Positions 50,409 through 63,565 of a stretch of 64,000 bases of DNA are shown here, in pieces. Numbering within the stretch: position 1 is the first letter of the stretch; the number at the start of each line of letters is the position of its first letter. The translations under genes and the position numbers were made by a program. The stretch is from Acanthaster planci (taxonomy: Eukaryota > Echinodermata > Asteroidea > Valvatida > Acanthasteridae): the NCBI RefSeq assembly GCF_001949145.1, contig NW_019091369.1, positions 3,494,012-3,558,011 of the forward strand. Reading direction: 5' to 3'. The notes under the pieces are model-generated. The model was given only the letters and a program-made list of their open reading frames with translations, was not told the origin of the DNA and did no database searches.

Positions 50409-53055
50409 TCACGTACACGTAAAACTGAATGGTGCTGCATTGAAATTCATCTTGCTGAGTTTGCGGATGATCTCCAGAAGGTACATCTGTAGACGGACCT
50501 CCTCTGGTTTGCTGGTGGTGAAGAAACCAGCCACGCCTGCCTTCTCTAAGGTCATCTGTTGCTCAGCAACCCGGTGGTCCAGTTCCAGCACAATCCGCTC
50601 ATCAAATTTCCTAATCTCATCCTCCAGGCGTGTCTCTAAAGCCTGTATTGAAAGGAAAAAAGCAAGGTAACAAAAGAGAAAACTTTATTTCAGTTTCTCT
50701 AAAGATGCTCTTACACAAAGGCTGCATCCGAATCTGTTGTCTAGTGCTAGGTCTAGGTCTTCCCTCCATTGGAAATGTGCGGAGACGCGGAGACAATAGA
50801 CCTAGCCGTAGCTCTGGAAGCCCATTTCAGACATGGCTAAAGAAGAATTCTGATACTTTGCAAATTCTTTGTTCTCACATGTGCTGTTATTTAAACGACT
50901 TTAATGCAGCAATTCTTTGTGTAAACCTGATTCATGTATACATTTCTCTTCAATAAACTTCCAAATTAGAGCCTAAACCCCACAATAAATCTGCCATGCC
51001 ACAAAAATGAGCACACTTTTTGAGCTTATATCTTATATTATTACCTGTTTCTCTTTCTGGTTGGTGTTAGTGACCAGTTTGAGATTGTGGGGTTTACTTT
51101 GACAGCTCTGCAAGGCCTCGCGATGTTTCTTAGTCATTTCCTGTTTCAATGCTGCCAATTAAAGAAAACACAAAGTCACTTACAGAGAACACAATGGACT
51201 TTATTTCTCGGATCTCAAATCTCCTTGCGAATTCCAGTTTGTCCTTTACTGATTTAGTTTTTTTAAAGCACTGTTTGCTGAAGAAATTATGTTGGTGAAG
51301 GGCAAACAAAATGTTCAACCTTGTATCTCCTATGAATCACGATGTTCCAGCATGAGTTATTGCACAAATCGGTGTGCAAAGATTCTGACCTTTTCTTCCT
51401 CAAATGTCCCTCCTTTATTTCAAACAGTGAAAAAATTTCTTTTTATAGATGTTCACGCCACAGGCTCCATACCAGTGATAACCATCACTCTTCAAATCAT
51501 CAACTGTTTAGATGCAATATTCTTTTTATTGCTCCACATTTATAGAATCAATGAAGTAGTAAACACTACTTTTGCCTTGCAGCGATTTTCTTTGCAGTAG
51601 TTCAAAGTGGGTCAATTTACCTATCAAAAGAAATTTCAACCACTGACTTGTTTGTAATTATATAGGGAAGACTTTAATGAACTTTCACAGTACTGAAAAC
51701 AAATTGATAATTGCTTCTTTCACTTATTCTACTTGGTGTTGAAGTAAACAGAGCAATGCTCTATCAGGATAAGGATAGGTGGCAAACCTTTATGTGAGTT
51801 GACAAGTTGGGAGCGTTGTTCCATCAACTTGCGCTCCGTCATGTGTTGAATCTCGGCAAGGTGGTTGACAATCTCAAACACAGTGCCGTCCAGCAAGGAT
51901 GCAGAAAGACTAGACAGCATGCTGTAAGGCACACGCTGCTGATAGGTCCTGTGGTCAGAAAAGTGGACAGCTCCGTGTCAGTTGGGCTAATCAACAAAGT
52001 ACAGACAACGCCAAGTTTGTGAATTTACTCTAGCTGGGACTTGGCATAACTATGGCGGAAAATGCTAGTGCTAGCAAATACATGTGTACCGAGACGGATG
52101 AGAACTTTCACATGACCGTTCAGTGCTTCGTGCGTGGTATTTGTTTACAGTTTGAAAACAAACAGGAATCTTTCAAATACAGTAATTGGAGCCAATGGAA
52201 ATCAGCCCTTATGATCATCATTCTGTGTCTACACCAGAGACTGAAATGTCATATTTAAAAATCTCTTGTAGCTGCCAGGTTTAACTGCTTGATTTATACA
52301 AATTTTAAAAAATTGGAGGAACAAAAATTACTCTCTTAGGGTAAGCCTCTTACGGTAAGCTGAGCCAAAAAATTGGGCCCAGATTTAGAAAGGGTGGGAT
52401 AGGAACTAGTCTTCCACATGCATGTAGTGGAGTTGGGTAACTGATTCCCAGATATTAATTATTGTCAAATGTTACACTTTACTTGCAATGTCCAGAATTT
52501 CATGGCTGAGTGCGTGACAATTTCCCAGTGCCCCCCACTGAAAAAAAAAACGGATGAATGGATATTGAACAAGGCCAACAAAAATTTGCCCCCAAAAACC
52601 ACACCACTGAAAGCTGGTGCCCCCTATGCTGGTGCCCCCTCACTGGTCCTAGCTAGGGGTCACTGCAACAATGCCACAGCATTCAAGCCTTTAGTAGTAT
52701 TGACACCGCTCTCCCTACAGGCCAAGTAACAGTGAAGTTTTCTGACCTGACACTGCCGGCAAATTTCTCTAAAGAGATCGTTAAAATTGTCAAGATTCAG
52801 AGGATCAGATTTGGGGGAATATACTTATGGAAGTACATTTGGAAATTTTTTGCGAAAGACAGAGCAGGAATGTTGCCCGCACCTTTAATGAATAGATTTA
52901 AGAAAAAAGACAGTTAGCAAATGGAAAGTTAGTATCACTATGACTCACATGGGCAGTTCTCGGCAAAGTCGCTGGATTTCCATTAGTAATGCATACTGGC
53001 GTTGCTGTAACCCCATGTTATCTTGAACTGAGGAACAACCTCCATACATTGACAT
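50409..53055 (-). CDS. DGCR6: DGCR6-like protein, 4 coding exons
   Basis: The exons join in phase: 53055-52949, 51948-51788, 51151-51045, 50642-50409 (202 aa; human DGCR6 is 220). Strong matches to vertebrate DGCR6 and Drosophila gonadal: [20 protein letters not shown] in exon 2, and in the last exon [20 protein letters not shown], then [20 protein letters not shown] and EIIRKL. The body is mostly coiled coil. The ATG at 53055-53053 was chosen because the peptide before [20 protein letters not shown] then has the length expected from vertebrates; ATGs at 53049 and 53016 are alternatives in the same frame. Its biochemical role is poorly defined even in vertebrates. It is divergently placed from the importin-alpha gene, about 1.4 kb away. 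Confidence 0.93.
52528..52657. repeat. Second copy of the hAT-like element core
   Basis: Matches about 37600-37710 in the same orientation: GTGCCCCC, CGGATGAATGGATATTGAAC, CCCAAAAACCACACCAC, GAAAGCTGGTGCCCCCTA. It sits in DGCR6 intron 1. The ends are less clear than in the other copy. Confidence 0.6.
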
Positions 53056-54400
53056 ACTGCCGTCTAGTCTCTCAGTGACGTTAAGGTAATACCAAGTTTC
53101 AATTATTCCTGACAAATTACTCTTTTGAGGACAAAAAAGTTTGGAATGCTCATTAACTTAATTATTTAAAACTTTCATGTGGGCCCTACATCCCACGGTT
53201 GAAAGCATAGGGCTTAATAGAGATTTTAATTAAAGCAGCCTTTAGTTAATATTAAAACCTTTTAGTTTATCAGCATTTCCACACCATTTCTTCAGGGCTT
53301 CGGGAACATTGAAAATGCTTTCATTTTCAGTAATTTAAAGTTACAAAATCTGTGTCCCTTTACATTTTATTTCATTTATGGACTGATTCGATGCTATCAT
53401 TTTAGAATCAATGTTTTGTTGGATGTAGATTTGGTATTTTTTCAGTATGGTGGTTCAGATTACTTCAGAGCAAACATGTATGTTCACTTTAAACATAAGA
53501 AAGGGACACAAAAAGTGGGAAGAAATTAGCATTCAGATGTGAAATCCTGTTGTATACGACCATGGACATGATGGAGGAAGGAAAAGATGGTACAACATGT
53601 ACAAAGTCTGAGAATACAAAAGTCATGACATTTACTTCTGGATTTTGACAGAAAATGTTCATGTGACAGCGGGGCATACCGTCTGACCATGGGGCAAGCT
53701 AAATCACGGAGGTAGATAGGAATACATGAAATAATAAAAGCCTGGAGGTAGGCCTAGGCCCATTGACAATGTTAGTCTTAAAATGAGCAATGACTGCCAC
53801 TGCGTGGATGTAATATAAAAATGGGGACAAGAAGGGAACAAAACTTTGTCAAGGAGCTCAGTAACTGTGAACCATTATTTGGAAAACACCGGCAACCTTT
53901 CTGGATACACATCAGCGGGAAAAACCCTCATGTCATGACCGCAGGCCGTCCCCATGTACACACGTCATGCACGTGTGTATCATGTTCGCAAACACAAACG
54001 CCAACAAAAACAAGGCAAAATGGCAACCTTTCTTGATACAAATGATATTTTTCTGTGTATTTGCACGTAAAAAAACACAATGAAAAGAGAAACAGTAATT
54101 CCAAGGATACGTGTCCGACAAACAAGCAACAACTGAGGGACTTCTCCGCAGCAGAAGACAACTATTTTCCGAAAATACAGTGACGCGAGACCTCGTGAAT
54201 TGCGAGATTACATGAGCGGTTTCTAAAGCCTATTTGCGGTCATATTTTAAATATTTGAAACTAAGCATATGTAAAGCTAATTTTTTTAGCAAAATAAACA
54301 TTAAAATATTTAATGCATGGGTATGGTTGTAAAATAAGCACACAAAGAGTCAGGCTTTAGGAAATTTCCATGTAAAATTTAATATGGTGAACGATATTTA
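53056..54400. other. Upstream region of DGCR6
   Basis: No coding exon recognised. Should hold the DGCR6 5'UTR and promoter, shared head-to-head with the importin-alpha promoter. The open frames near 53821-54161 are not supported by homology. Confidence 0.35.
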
Positions 54401-54418
54401 GAAACTGTTCTTGAGCAG

Positions 54419-54457
54419 CCAATCAGAGACAACCATTGTGGCATTTAAATTTCCCGC
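54419..54457 (+). promoter_or_regulatory. CCAAT box and E2F-like site, importin-alpha promoter
   Basis: CCAAT at 54419-54423 and TTTCCCGC at 54450-54457, which fits the E2F consensus TTTSSCGC. TTTAAA lies on each side. They are 42-80 bases before a good donor (GTAGGT at 54500) that would end a non-coding first exon. This fits cell-cycle control of a KPNA2-type gene; function is inferred. Confidence 0.5.
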
Positions 54458-55327
54458 AAAGTTTAAAAGCCATTTTTGTGCTGAACATTGATGAGGAAGG
54501 TAGGTCTTGCTCACAGCTACTTTTTAACAAAAGATTTCAATCTTTTTTTTTAATTTGCACGTCCTCATTGCATTTATACCGGATAATTTCAGGGAGAATA
54601 ATTTGATAATGAGATAGAAGCCTAATTTTGAACTTTGGATGTAAAACTCGAAGACGATGAACTGTGAAAGAGAGAGTTTGTAACTACCACATATGATAGG
54701 AAGATGCCACACGACTGACCATGCTGACTGTGTCGTGCTTGACTGTAACGTTAGTGTAGGTTGAGCTTTTTTATTGGGGCTTAAACTCGGTGAAAGAAAG
54801 TTATTTCAAGTGGCTTAAATATTCAGATCAAACTTATTCAAAGACCCAGCCGTGCTGCCAACTCACTGTTTATCTTCAACTTAACTCAAGCTAATCATGG
54901 AGGTAGAATCACATGTTACCTCTCCAATGAATCATTACTAGGGGCCTACTGCAAGAGTGATTTTGCATATTATTAATATTTTGTTTGCATCGTTTGACTG
55001 GAGAATGCTGACTTTTCTTTGTTGAACTTGAATGCATTTGTTAGGTATGATTACAGTATAATCTCATATCATCCATCAATGGTTCATTGTCCACAACACA
55101 AGACGACAAAACGACAAAAAAATGGACAAATGCAAATCTTAAGTTGACATTTTTTACTTTCATTCCCCAGGAAATATCAGTCACAGTTTATCCTGAAGCT
55201 TATCATGCCCACTGTTCCATTTATTGTCTTGCCAACAGTATACTGCCCTCTAAGAGAGTCCTCCAACCAGCCAAAAAAAGCAGAACTTCTCTATTTACAG
55301 CACTGTACCATCAGCCATAGTCTCACC

Positions 55328-58300
55328 ATGCCTGGCATTGAGAACAACCGTCTTGCTTCTTTCAAGAACAAGGGACGGGATGGAGGTGTAAGTAGAATTG
55401 AAATTCAATGTACATGTGGGCCTGCATTTGTCTCCAAATGTACTGTAGCAATTGAATAACAAAAATTTCGGAAACAGAATGTCTGTTTTGAGAATCTTAG
55501 GCCTGCTAGTCTTGATCATGACTTTATCCAATTCTGAACCGCTGTATTTCAGAACTCAATTTTAATGGCCTGTATTTAATCAGGAGATGCGCCGGAGAAG
55601 ACAGGAAGTCACAGTGGAACTGCGCAAGGCAAAGAAAGATGACAACCTCATGAAACGGCGCAACATCCAACTGGAGGAGGATGCCCCGTTGCCTCTACAG
55701 GAGCAAAAACAGGTTTGTGGATAAATAGTCTTGAAAAAAAAAAGGAGCCAAACCCCAGAACCCAAACAAAAGTGCTTTCCACGGTTATCGTGGCCACCTT
55801 CTGCAGTTGATGTTGAATTCAAAACTAATTTGTATTTCCTGCAGCCAACCGTTGCCATGACAGTGGAGGAGATTGTGGCTGGAGTGAACTCCAACGATGC
55901 CAGCAAGCAATTCCAGGCTGTCCAGGCAGCTAGGAAGATGCTGTCCCGTGAGCGCCATCCTCCCATCAATTCCATCATCAGGGCTGACCTTATCCCCAAA
56001 TTTGTGGAGTTCCTCCCCTACGACGACAAGTGAGTCCAGATTTTTCCAGTTTCACTATACAGTGTTGCCTGTTAGCACAAGTGCCTGGCTCATGTGACTA
56101 AAAAAGGTCATTTGTAAGGCAGGATACCGTAAAATCCTGCCTCAAAGGCTTTCATTGCTTCTTGTAGCAGAGACTCCATGTTGATATCTTTAACTCTCAT
56201 GTCTGTCCTTGATCACAGTCCAGCCATCCAGTTTGAGGCTGCGTGGGCTCTCACCAATATTGCATCGGGCACCCCAGAGCAGACTATGGCTGTAGTCAGG
56301 GCCAACGTTATCCCACATCTTGTCAAGCTCCTGTCCTCCCCCCAGGAGAACGTCAGAGAGCAGGCTGTCTGGGCATTGGGCAACATTGCAGGTGCAGTAC
56401 CCTGTCGATATGAAACTTGTGCATAAGATCTAATCTTGTCTCCAGGAGGGCACTGAATGACCTCTGCAGTCAAAAAACAGCCACTTGAATACCTGACTGA
56501 TACATGTAGATACGTATGGTGATCTAGCTTGGATGGTACATCGGTTATGAGATTTTCTTGAGATTTTGCTGCATTGTTATTTCAGGTGATGGTGCCGTGC
56601 TGAGAGATGAAGTAATCAGACATGGAGTGCTAGGCCCACTTCTGCAGCTCATCACACCGACTACATCAGTAAGGGAAAACCTTTCTTTGGTCCCTGCTGT
56701 AATTTTCATTTTCTTGAAATCCTGTCTACTCACATGTACATGCACATTATCCACGGGGGGTCTTCACTGTCGCTGGTATCCACCAACAAAAACTTTCCTG
56801 TTCTCGATTGTTACCAGGGCCCATATCTTCGCAACATCACCTGGACCCTATCCAACCTGTGTCGTAACAAGAACCCAGCCCCTCCTGATGAGGTGGTGAT
56901 GGGCATCCTGCCTGCCTTGGGATCCCTCATCTACAACTGTGACAAGGAAGTGTTGGCTGATGCCTGCTGGGCCCTGTCCTACCTCACTGACGGCACCAAC
57001 CAGAGAATCAACGTAAGTACACAGCCTAACTTCAAGTCAACGGTCCATACAATGTCACTGGTGGGATGAAATTCATCACAAGTCTCACATTTTGCATTGC
57101 AGCACGTGGTGCGGGCTGGTGTGGTACCAAGACTCGTCCAACTCCTTGCCTGTGAGGAGATTTCAGTCGTGGTAAGCTTGATCAATTCAGTCGCTGTATG
57201 TCTCTTTCTCTGGCATCTTCCCCGATAGGTTTCCTCATTGTGTAGTCTTCAGTTTCTTAAGTCGTGGCCAGTCAGCTTACAGGTATCCTATTTTCTTTTG
57301 CAGACTCCAACTCTTCGCACCCTTGGCAACATCGTGACAGGAACTGATGAACAGACCCAAGTAAGCCTCGACTTTGGTTTCCCATATCTGTCCATCAAAC
57401 CTCCATCTGTTTTCTCATCGATGTAATCACCTTGACAAACCTTTGACTTCTTTCTTCCTGTCAGGCTGTGGTGGATGCTGGTGCTCTTCCCCTCATGTAC
57501 GCCCTGCTCCATCATTCCAAACCCAACATCAAGAAGGAATCCTGCTGGACGATCAGTAATGTCACAGCCGGCAACGTGGCGCAGATCAACGAGGTCGTCA
57601 AAGCAGGACTGCTCAAACCTCTGGTTGAAGTCATGGCAAAGGTTCTTCTTCCCTCAATTTCTGCATCCTTTCATAAGAATATGGATTAATGACCTGGAAA
57701 TTAACTGCCCAGAACTATCAACAACAGCTTTCCCGTGCTTTTACTCTCAGTTCTAGGTATGTTTTGATGATTCAACAGTATTTTAGTCAAGTGATATTGT
57801 TGGGCGTGTACTGCCTTCTGAATTTAACTTTTGAAAGGTAGTTTGCCAACCACTCTTTGGCAACACCAACTTTGGACTTCAGCATGAAGATGTTGTATCT
57901 TTGTCTGCAGGGTGATTACAAGTGCCAGAAGGAGGCCTGTTGGGCCGTCACCAATCTGACATCAGGCGGCACTGTAGAGCACATTGTGGCTGCTGTGGAG
58001 GCGGGCTGCCTGAAACCCTTGTGCAATCTCCTGGCAGTCCAAGACACCAAGATTATACTGGTCATTCTGGAAGCTCTCAACAACATCCTTGCGGTAGGTA
58101 TCACCGGGGTGCTTCTTTGGAAAAGCTTAGAGACCTGCATGCTGACTTGAGATGGGTGGGAAGTTCTTCATCCGTTACAGTGGCTTTTATGTGATGTTAA
58201 TTGAAACCTAACAATGTATAAACACTAAAGGTTGCAGGTGTTATATTCTGTGCACATAATTCACATTGTACAAATGTACCAGCATGCAGTGGTCTTTGTA

Positions 58301-58901
58301 CATCCAGAGAATTTTTCCATGAAATCAAAGAACTCACTGGGAGAAGCACCGGTAAGCCACCAACACACCTCAACTCCAGCTCGTGAGAGAATTCTTGAGA
58401 AAGGAGCTTACAAATGTTTACTCAGTAAGCGTCTTTGCTGGTTAACATTGACAGGCTGGAGAGAGTGTGGGACAGCTTGAACAGGTTGCCTTGCTGATAG
58501 AGGAATGCGAAGGCTTGGATAAGATTGAGAAGCTTCAGGATCACGAGAAGACCGAGGTGTACGAGGAGGCCGTCAAACTCATCGAGCGGTACTTCTCAGA
58601 GCAGGTAAGGGGGCTTATTGAAAAGAGCAGCGGGCTGTGAGAGCTTGGTATGAGAAAAATTAATCCATTTGAGAAATGTAACACTTGCGAGAAAAACAAT
58701 ATCCGGCACTCTCAAAGTTTGCAAGAATATCCAATGTCACGTAGAATAAAACAGGCAGAAATTACTTTTTTACTGTGATGCAATTCTGATGTCTTTCTTT
58801 GTACACAGGGTGCAGAGGAGGCCCAACTAGCTCCTGAGACTAACGCCAAGAATGAGTTTGAGTTTAATCCCATGGTATCTCAGCAACCCATCGCCATCTA
58901 A
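55328..58901 (+). CDS. KPNA2: Importin subunit alpha, alpha-1 (KPNA2) clade, 12 coding exons
   Basis: The exons join in phase: 55328-55387, 55584-55712, 55845-56029, 56219-56391, 56586-56668, 56818-57012, 57103-57171, 57304-57360, 57465-57641, 57911-58093, 58455-58604, 58809-58901 (517 aa; human KPNA2 529). The N-terminal importin-beta-binding domain is basic ([20 protein letters not shown], about 21-40). Armadillo repeats follow, with the NLS-binding Trp/Asn ladder clearly visible: [54 protein letters not shown]. The C-terminus has [17 protein letters not shown], the usual last repeat. The protein links NLS cargo to importin beta in the cytoplasm. The N-terminus ([11 protein letters not shown]) and the block after the IBB fit the alpha-1 clade better than alpha-3 or alpha-5. 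A non-coding first exon probably ends at 54499. Confidence 0.95.
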
Positions 58902-59526
58902 AGCTGCCATCTGGTGATGCACAAATGCTACAGCAATTCAACCACTGGCTGACTTGTATAGTTTCTATTCTTTGGTTTATATAATGTGTAAGTGATCAAT
59001 TGGAAAGAGAAGTCACATGACTGTTGGCACTCGGGGGGGGGTCAAATCTTGCTTATCATTGGATGAAGCGGCCTGAAAAAGCAAGCCCTCCCATCACTAA
59101 AGCACCAAGTAATCTCAACGGGTGATTTAAAAAGATGCCATTTTTCAGTGCAACAAATGTTACACAGGTCAAGTATGAATTAAAAATGAGCTCATTATCC
59201 ACAAGTCTTCCATTACTAATCGTGCCTGCTTCAACTCTCAGATCATGTGCCTTAAACCCCTTTGGCTTTTTGTGTACAGAATATAATAGATGACTTCAGC
59301 AGTGTAGCTAACTTTGATATATGTTTATTCAGAAGTTACAAGTTCATGTCAAAAGGCTGATTGTTGCTTTCAGAAAGTTTTTCTATCAGTGTTTGAACAG
59401 TTTTTCCAAGAAACGTGTTTTGATCTGGTAAATTTGAAATTCTACTCCAAAAATTATGTTGGTTGAAATTATGATCCATGTATTTACCAGCTTGGAATTT
59501 GATACACATACATATAGCCACAATTC

Positions 59527-59532
59527 AATAAA
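59527..59532 (+). terminator. Polyadenylation signal of importin alpha
   Basis: AATAAA about 625 bases past the stop codon. A second one lies at 59953-59958. Confidence 0.45.
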
Positions 59533-59998
59533 TCAGAAATTACAAGTAACTTCATTCCTCCTACTTGTTTGGAAACATGGGATAAATTGCCAAAATCAAT
59601 GTAAATGTGTTAAGCAAAATTACAAAACTTAAAAAAAAGCAAAGAAACATACAATCTGCCGTCAATTCAAGTTGACAGAATTTATTAAATTTATGCAAAT
59701 TATATCCATGATTAAGATTACAAAAAAAGTGAAGTTAATGTCCCACAAATGCTGTTTTATTTCATCCACATTTCTGTTGAATTTTCGGACCTGTTCAAGA
59801 TCTGTAAATAGCAAATACGTGTAAGACAAAGGGCGTTATGCATTTGCCCATATATGGCAAAGAATTATATCATTCAACATGTACATACTGTGATGAATTC
59901 AAACATGTTTCAACTTGTCCTCATCTTGAGCTATTTAAAAGGTTCGTTTGCAAATAAACTTGCTTTGGAAAGAAGAAGTCTGTTTCTAATTGTCATGT

Positions 59999-60160
59999 TT
60001 AGTAGTCAACTGCCTTGACTGTTTTCACAATGTACTGAGTGGGTGTTGACACGCGCATCCAATCCGGATCCCGCAACACATTCCAATCCTTAAAAATCTC
60101 AGGCGACTTGATTTCATCCATAAGCTGCTGGGTCTCGTGTTGTTTGCGTATTTCATGCAT
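59999..60160 (-). CDS. Unrecognised coding-like ORF, 53 codons, possible last exon
   Basis: On the minus strand, ATG at 60160-60158 to TAA at 60001-59999. The composition looks protein-like: charged and aromatic residues, QQLMDEIKSPEIFKDWNVL, then RDPDWMRVSTPTQYIVKTVK and AVDY at the end. The frame stays open upstream through an AG at about 60191, so it could be a terminal exon rather than a full gene. Minus-strand AATAAA lies 240 bases downstream at 59756-59761. It is not part of TAF12, whose own stop is at 60846. The family is not recognised, and no other exon was identified. Confidence 0.4.
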   Translation of the reverse strand: MHEIRKQHETQQLMDEIKSPEIFKDWNVLRDPDWMRVSTPTQYIVKTVKAVDY

Positions 60161-60845
60161 ACATGTATACAAGAGTATTCCCGAGCACTGTTACATATAT
60201 GTGCATTATGTCGCACATATCGCTCAGTAGCATGCATATATTCGACTATACCAGGCAAGATATGGGACGGAGGGGTACCCCCCTTACCTGTCCAATCCCT
60301 ATACACACTGTAGACTATTGTTACCTAACACATCCCCCTAGAAGTCTGTGAAGAATTCTTGAGATTCCGATGAAATGATGACCAACACAAAGGCGGGGGG
60401 GGTTCTCTCCGTCCCATATCTTGCTTCAAATGTATTCGACTGTTCTGGATGTTGTTTTTTCTGTGTCTAAGAGTCAGACATCAAGGGAGAAACAATACAT
60501 GTCAATAACAGCCCGATAACGGACTTGTGCCACAACTGGGCTTCATTTCCCAATTCATAGCTGTATATTTGCATTCTATGCATTTAACACAGTGCCTTCT
60601 GGAGTCCAACCAATTGTGCCCAGCAATGCGCACAGGTGACTTTGTTGATGGTTGCTCCATGTATTCCTACATTGTACATGTACTAAATTTAGGCCAGCAG
60701 TACTGATGGAGATAATGGTATCGATATCAAATCTTACAAGGAATGGCAAACAAGACTGGCCCCGTCATGAGATCTACAAAGGCTTGGATGGATGCCGTAC
60801 ATGAACATTAGCCGATCAATAAACTCTCCTGACATACATATGATT

Positions 60846-62998
60846 TCATTTTTTGAGAGTTTTTCGTATGAGTGCCATCCGTTGTTTGTGAGCTTCTGTT
60901 GAGGCAGGCCTCTTGTACTGTCGGTTCTCTTCAGTGGAATATCCAGGCACAAGTATGTTCCAATGACGCTCTAGTCATCAAGAAAGAAAAAAGCATTTCT
61001 TGATCTTAAAATAATGCATCTAAAATGACAATACATGTAAATGTAGTCAAAAAATATACTCAACCATTTTAATTTCAATAGGATTTGGGGTCACACAGTG
61101 CTCAAATGAAAGCAAACAATCTCCTCTTTGAAAAGTTGGCATAATTTTCCAAGATTTCCTTTCAAGATGGGTTTTGGGTATCAGCACCCTTCACAGGGTT
61201 TAGGAAGTCACAGCATACAATAAATGGAATCTTCAACTGATGAATGAAATGATTGATCTTACCTAGATGGAGGAGTATGTCTTTGGCTTCCAGAGTGTTG
61301 GATTTCCTATGCTTAGCAAGTTGACATCCAGCTGTCACTATATTTTCGATGAAGTCATCGGCAATCTGTAGCAACATCTGCAAAAGTGATGAATAAAATG
61401 AAAAAAAAATGTGATGAATGCGACAGGTCTGAGCTGAGTGGCTTGAAAGTTGACAGAAGTGAAGTTTACCCTCTTCCTGTTATGACAAAAGAAACTTCAA
61501 AGTGAAATCCAATCAGAAGTATACAGTCCTCATACCTCCTCTACATCATCATCAAGCTGAGTGTTTGGATCTACTTCCTTCACAAGATCCTGGATTCTTT
61601 TCTTGTCAAGTACCTAAATCAGAATAACAAAAAACACACTATGCTGAGACGAAGGAGAGCTAGGATCAAATGCATAAAGTGGCTTAGTTCATGAATTGCT
61701 CGGGAGAGAAAAAACCCCATTGGAATGACCAGCTACCAGAAAAAATGTAATGTGACATGCAGTGACTGGTTCTGAGGTTAGTTGTGCCAAGCAAATTTGC
61801 TTAGACAGGCTCAGGACTTGGCATGTACATATGCAGGGCGTGCACATGATTAGCAGTAGTGACTAACCTGGTTAGGGTCAATACCAATGTGTGCACCTGT
61901 TGCCATGGAGCTGGGTTTACTGCTGGTAGCAGGGGGTGCCACACTGTGATTGTGAGCAGGTGCTGTGCTAGATGTCTGACTGCTAGTGCCGTTGGCACCA
62001 GGGTTGGAGGAGGTCGTGGGTGAGGTGCCTGTTCTGGCTGGCGTTGCTGGTGTTGCTTGCTGCTGTAGTTGTTGTTGTTGGAGTTGTTGCTGCTGTTGGA
62101 GCTGCTGAATGTGCTGCTGCTGTTTGTTTGCTTTAAACTGTAAGACGAAGGACAATCCTCTTAATAAACAAACAATTTTACATGAACATTCTGAAGTTTT
62201 TTGTTCATTTCATGTAACATTTACATCTTTGCTGTTTTCAATTCTGCACTGCAAATGCACTACTTGGAATTGGCAAGTCAAAACAGACCATAATGTGGAA
62301 CAATGCTACATGACAAAGATGCCTGCTTGCTTGTTGGCAAGTGAAGGCATCATATGAAGAGTCGCTGGCAAGGTTTACTTTGGACACTACTTTGTGTCTT
62401 GGTGACTAGACTATTTACCTTCTCCTGCTCAGCCAAGGCTCGTGTATGCAGCTCTTTGAGTTTAGCTAAATCCTCCTGTTGTCTGCTGGTGGCATTTGGT
62501 GTCTGTTCTAACAGCTGAGGACATGTGTGGAAAAGAAAACAAAATGTACTTGTAACTCCTGACGCGAAAAACGGGATTGTTTTCAGTGGCAATCATAGTC
62601 ACAGAAATCTCCTTACTGAAGGCTACAAGAGTTTCATATCCCAACCACCACCTAAGATCTCATGCACAGAGTCTATGGGGAATGACAGAAAAAAACAACA
62701 ACATTTTTCACTCCTTAAAATGTGTTTCTTCATCACATTAATTTACTCTTTTTGGTACTTTTCATGTAACACTACGGAAAATGTTTGGTGATTGGATATG
62801 GAACTCTTTTTTTTACAAAAAGAAAGAAAAAGTTACCGTTATCTGTGCTTCAATTTCCTTGATAGTGTCTTGCAGCGTCTTGCGTGGAGCAGGGGCACTC
62901 CCTGACAGACTGGTACCTACTGCTGGTGTTGACACTGGTACTAAGGGTGGAATAGATCCACCTGCTATTGCTGTGGTTCCGGGAAGCTGTCCGCTCAT
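60846..62998 (-). CDS. TAF12: TFIID/SAGA subunit TAF12, 6 coding exons
   Basis: The exons join in phase: 62998-62837, 62514-62419, 62137-61868, 61613-61536, 61377-61263, 60970-60846 (281 aa; human 161). The histone-fold domain (about 177-245) reads [20 protein letters not shown], then [20 protein letters not shown] and [20 protein letters not shown], close to human TAF12. The C-terminus matches too: [17 protein letters not shown]. The N-terminal half is unusual, with a glutamine-rich run (about 92-113) followed by a Ser/Thr/Pro/Ala-rich linker in exon 3. TAF12 pairs with TAF4 in TFIID and with ADA1 in SAGA through this H2B-like fold. The ATG at 62998-62996 starts [11 protein letters not shown] non-coding first exon probably ends at 63876 (GTGAG donor) and joins an acceptor at about 63038. 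Confidence 0.95.
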
Positions 62999-63565
62999 GA
63001 TAAGTGAATACAATTCTGGGTCGACTTAAAGAACCAGCTGTCGAATATTGCAAAAAAGCTTGAGACTTAACTAGAAAGACATGGCATGAAACTTGAAAGC
63101 CTACACCAGGAACTGTGGGGTGATGAAAAATTGAAAGCCCACCTAAAGCACCACCACTTCTTATGCTTACTCAAATTTTACCACTTTTTAAGTCACATGG
63201 TGACATACATGTACATGACATAGCCTATCCGCCCTGAATTGAAGTGCACCCTCAACGGCGAAAGAAAGACAGATGGTACAAACTTTTCCAACCGGGTTCT
63301 TGCACACGTTTGGCATGCATTCCGCCTGCGTGCCCCGCATCAAACGCACATGAAGTGCCTATGCGGAAAGTTGGTACCAAAGGAATGTCAATTTTACTTT
63401 AAAACACACCCTCTCTTGTTCCCACTTGGTGCGGACAGGCCCTACCAGCATGACCAGCATGCACCAGTGCCACTCTGACTTCAAATTCAAATAAGGCTAT
63501 TGCGACTTGCTTCTAAATTCCTTGTGATAGATCTCAACAAAAATATTCTCCTGTTTTGTGACAAG
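62999..63565. other. Probable TAF12 5'UTR intron, right part
   Basis: An acceptor on the minus strand at about 63038 fits a short untranslated stretch before the ATG. No other gene seen. Confidence 0.35.

Larger units (their letters stand above)
58902..60845. other. Tail-to-tail region between importin alpha and TAF12
   Basis: Holds the 3'UTRs of both genes. Plus-strand AATAAA signals at 59527-59532 and 59953-59958; minus-strand AATAAA at 59756-59761. An unrecognised minus-strand coding-like ORF lies at 59999-60160. Confidence 0.5.
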
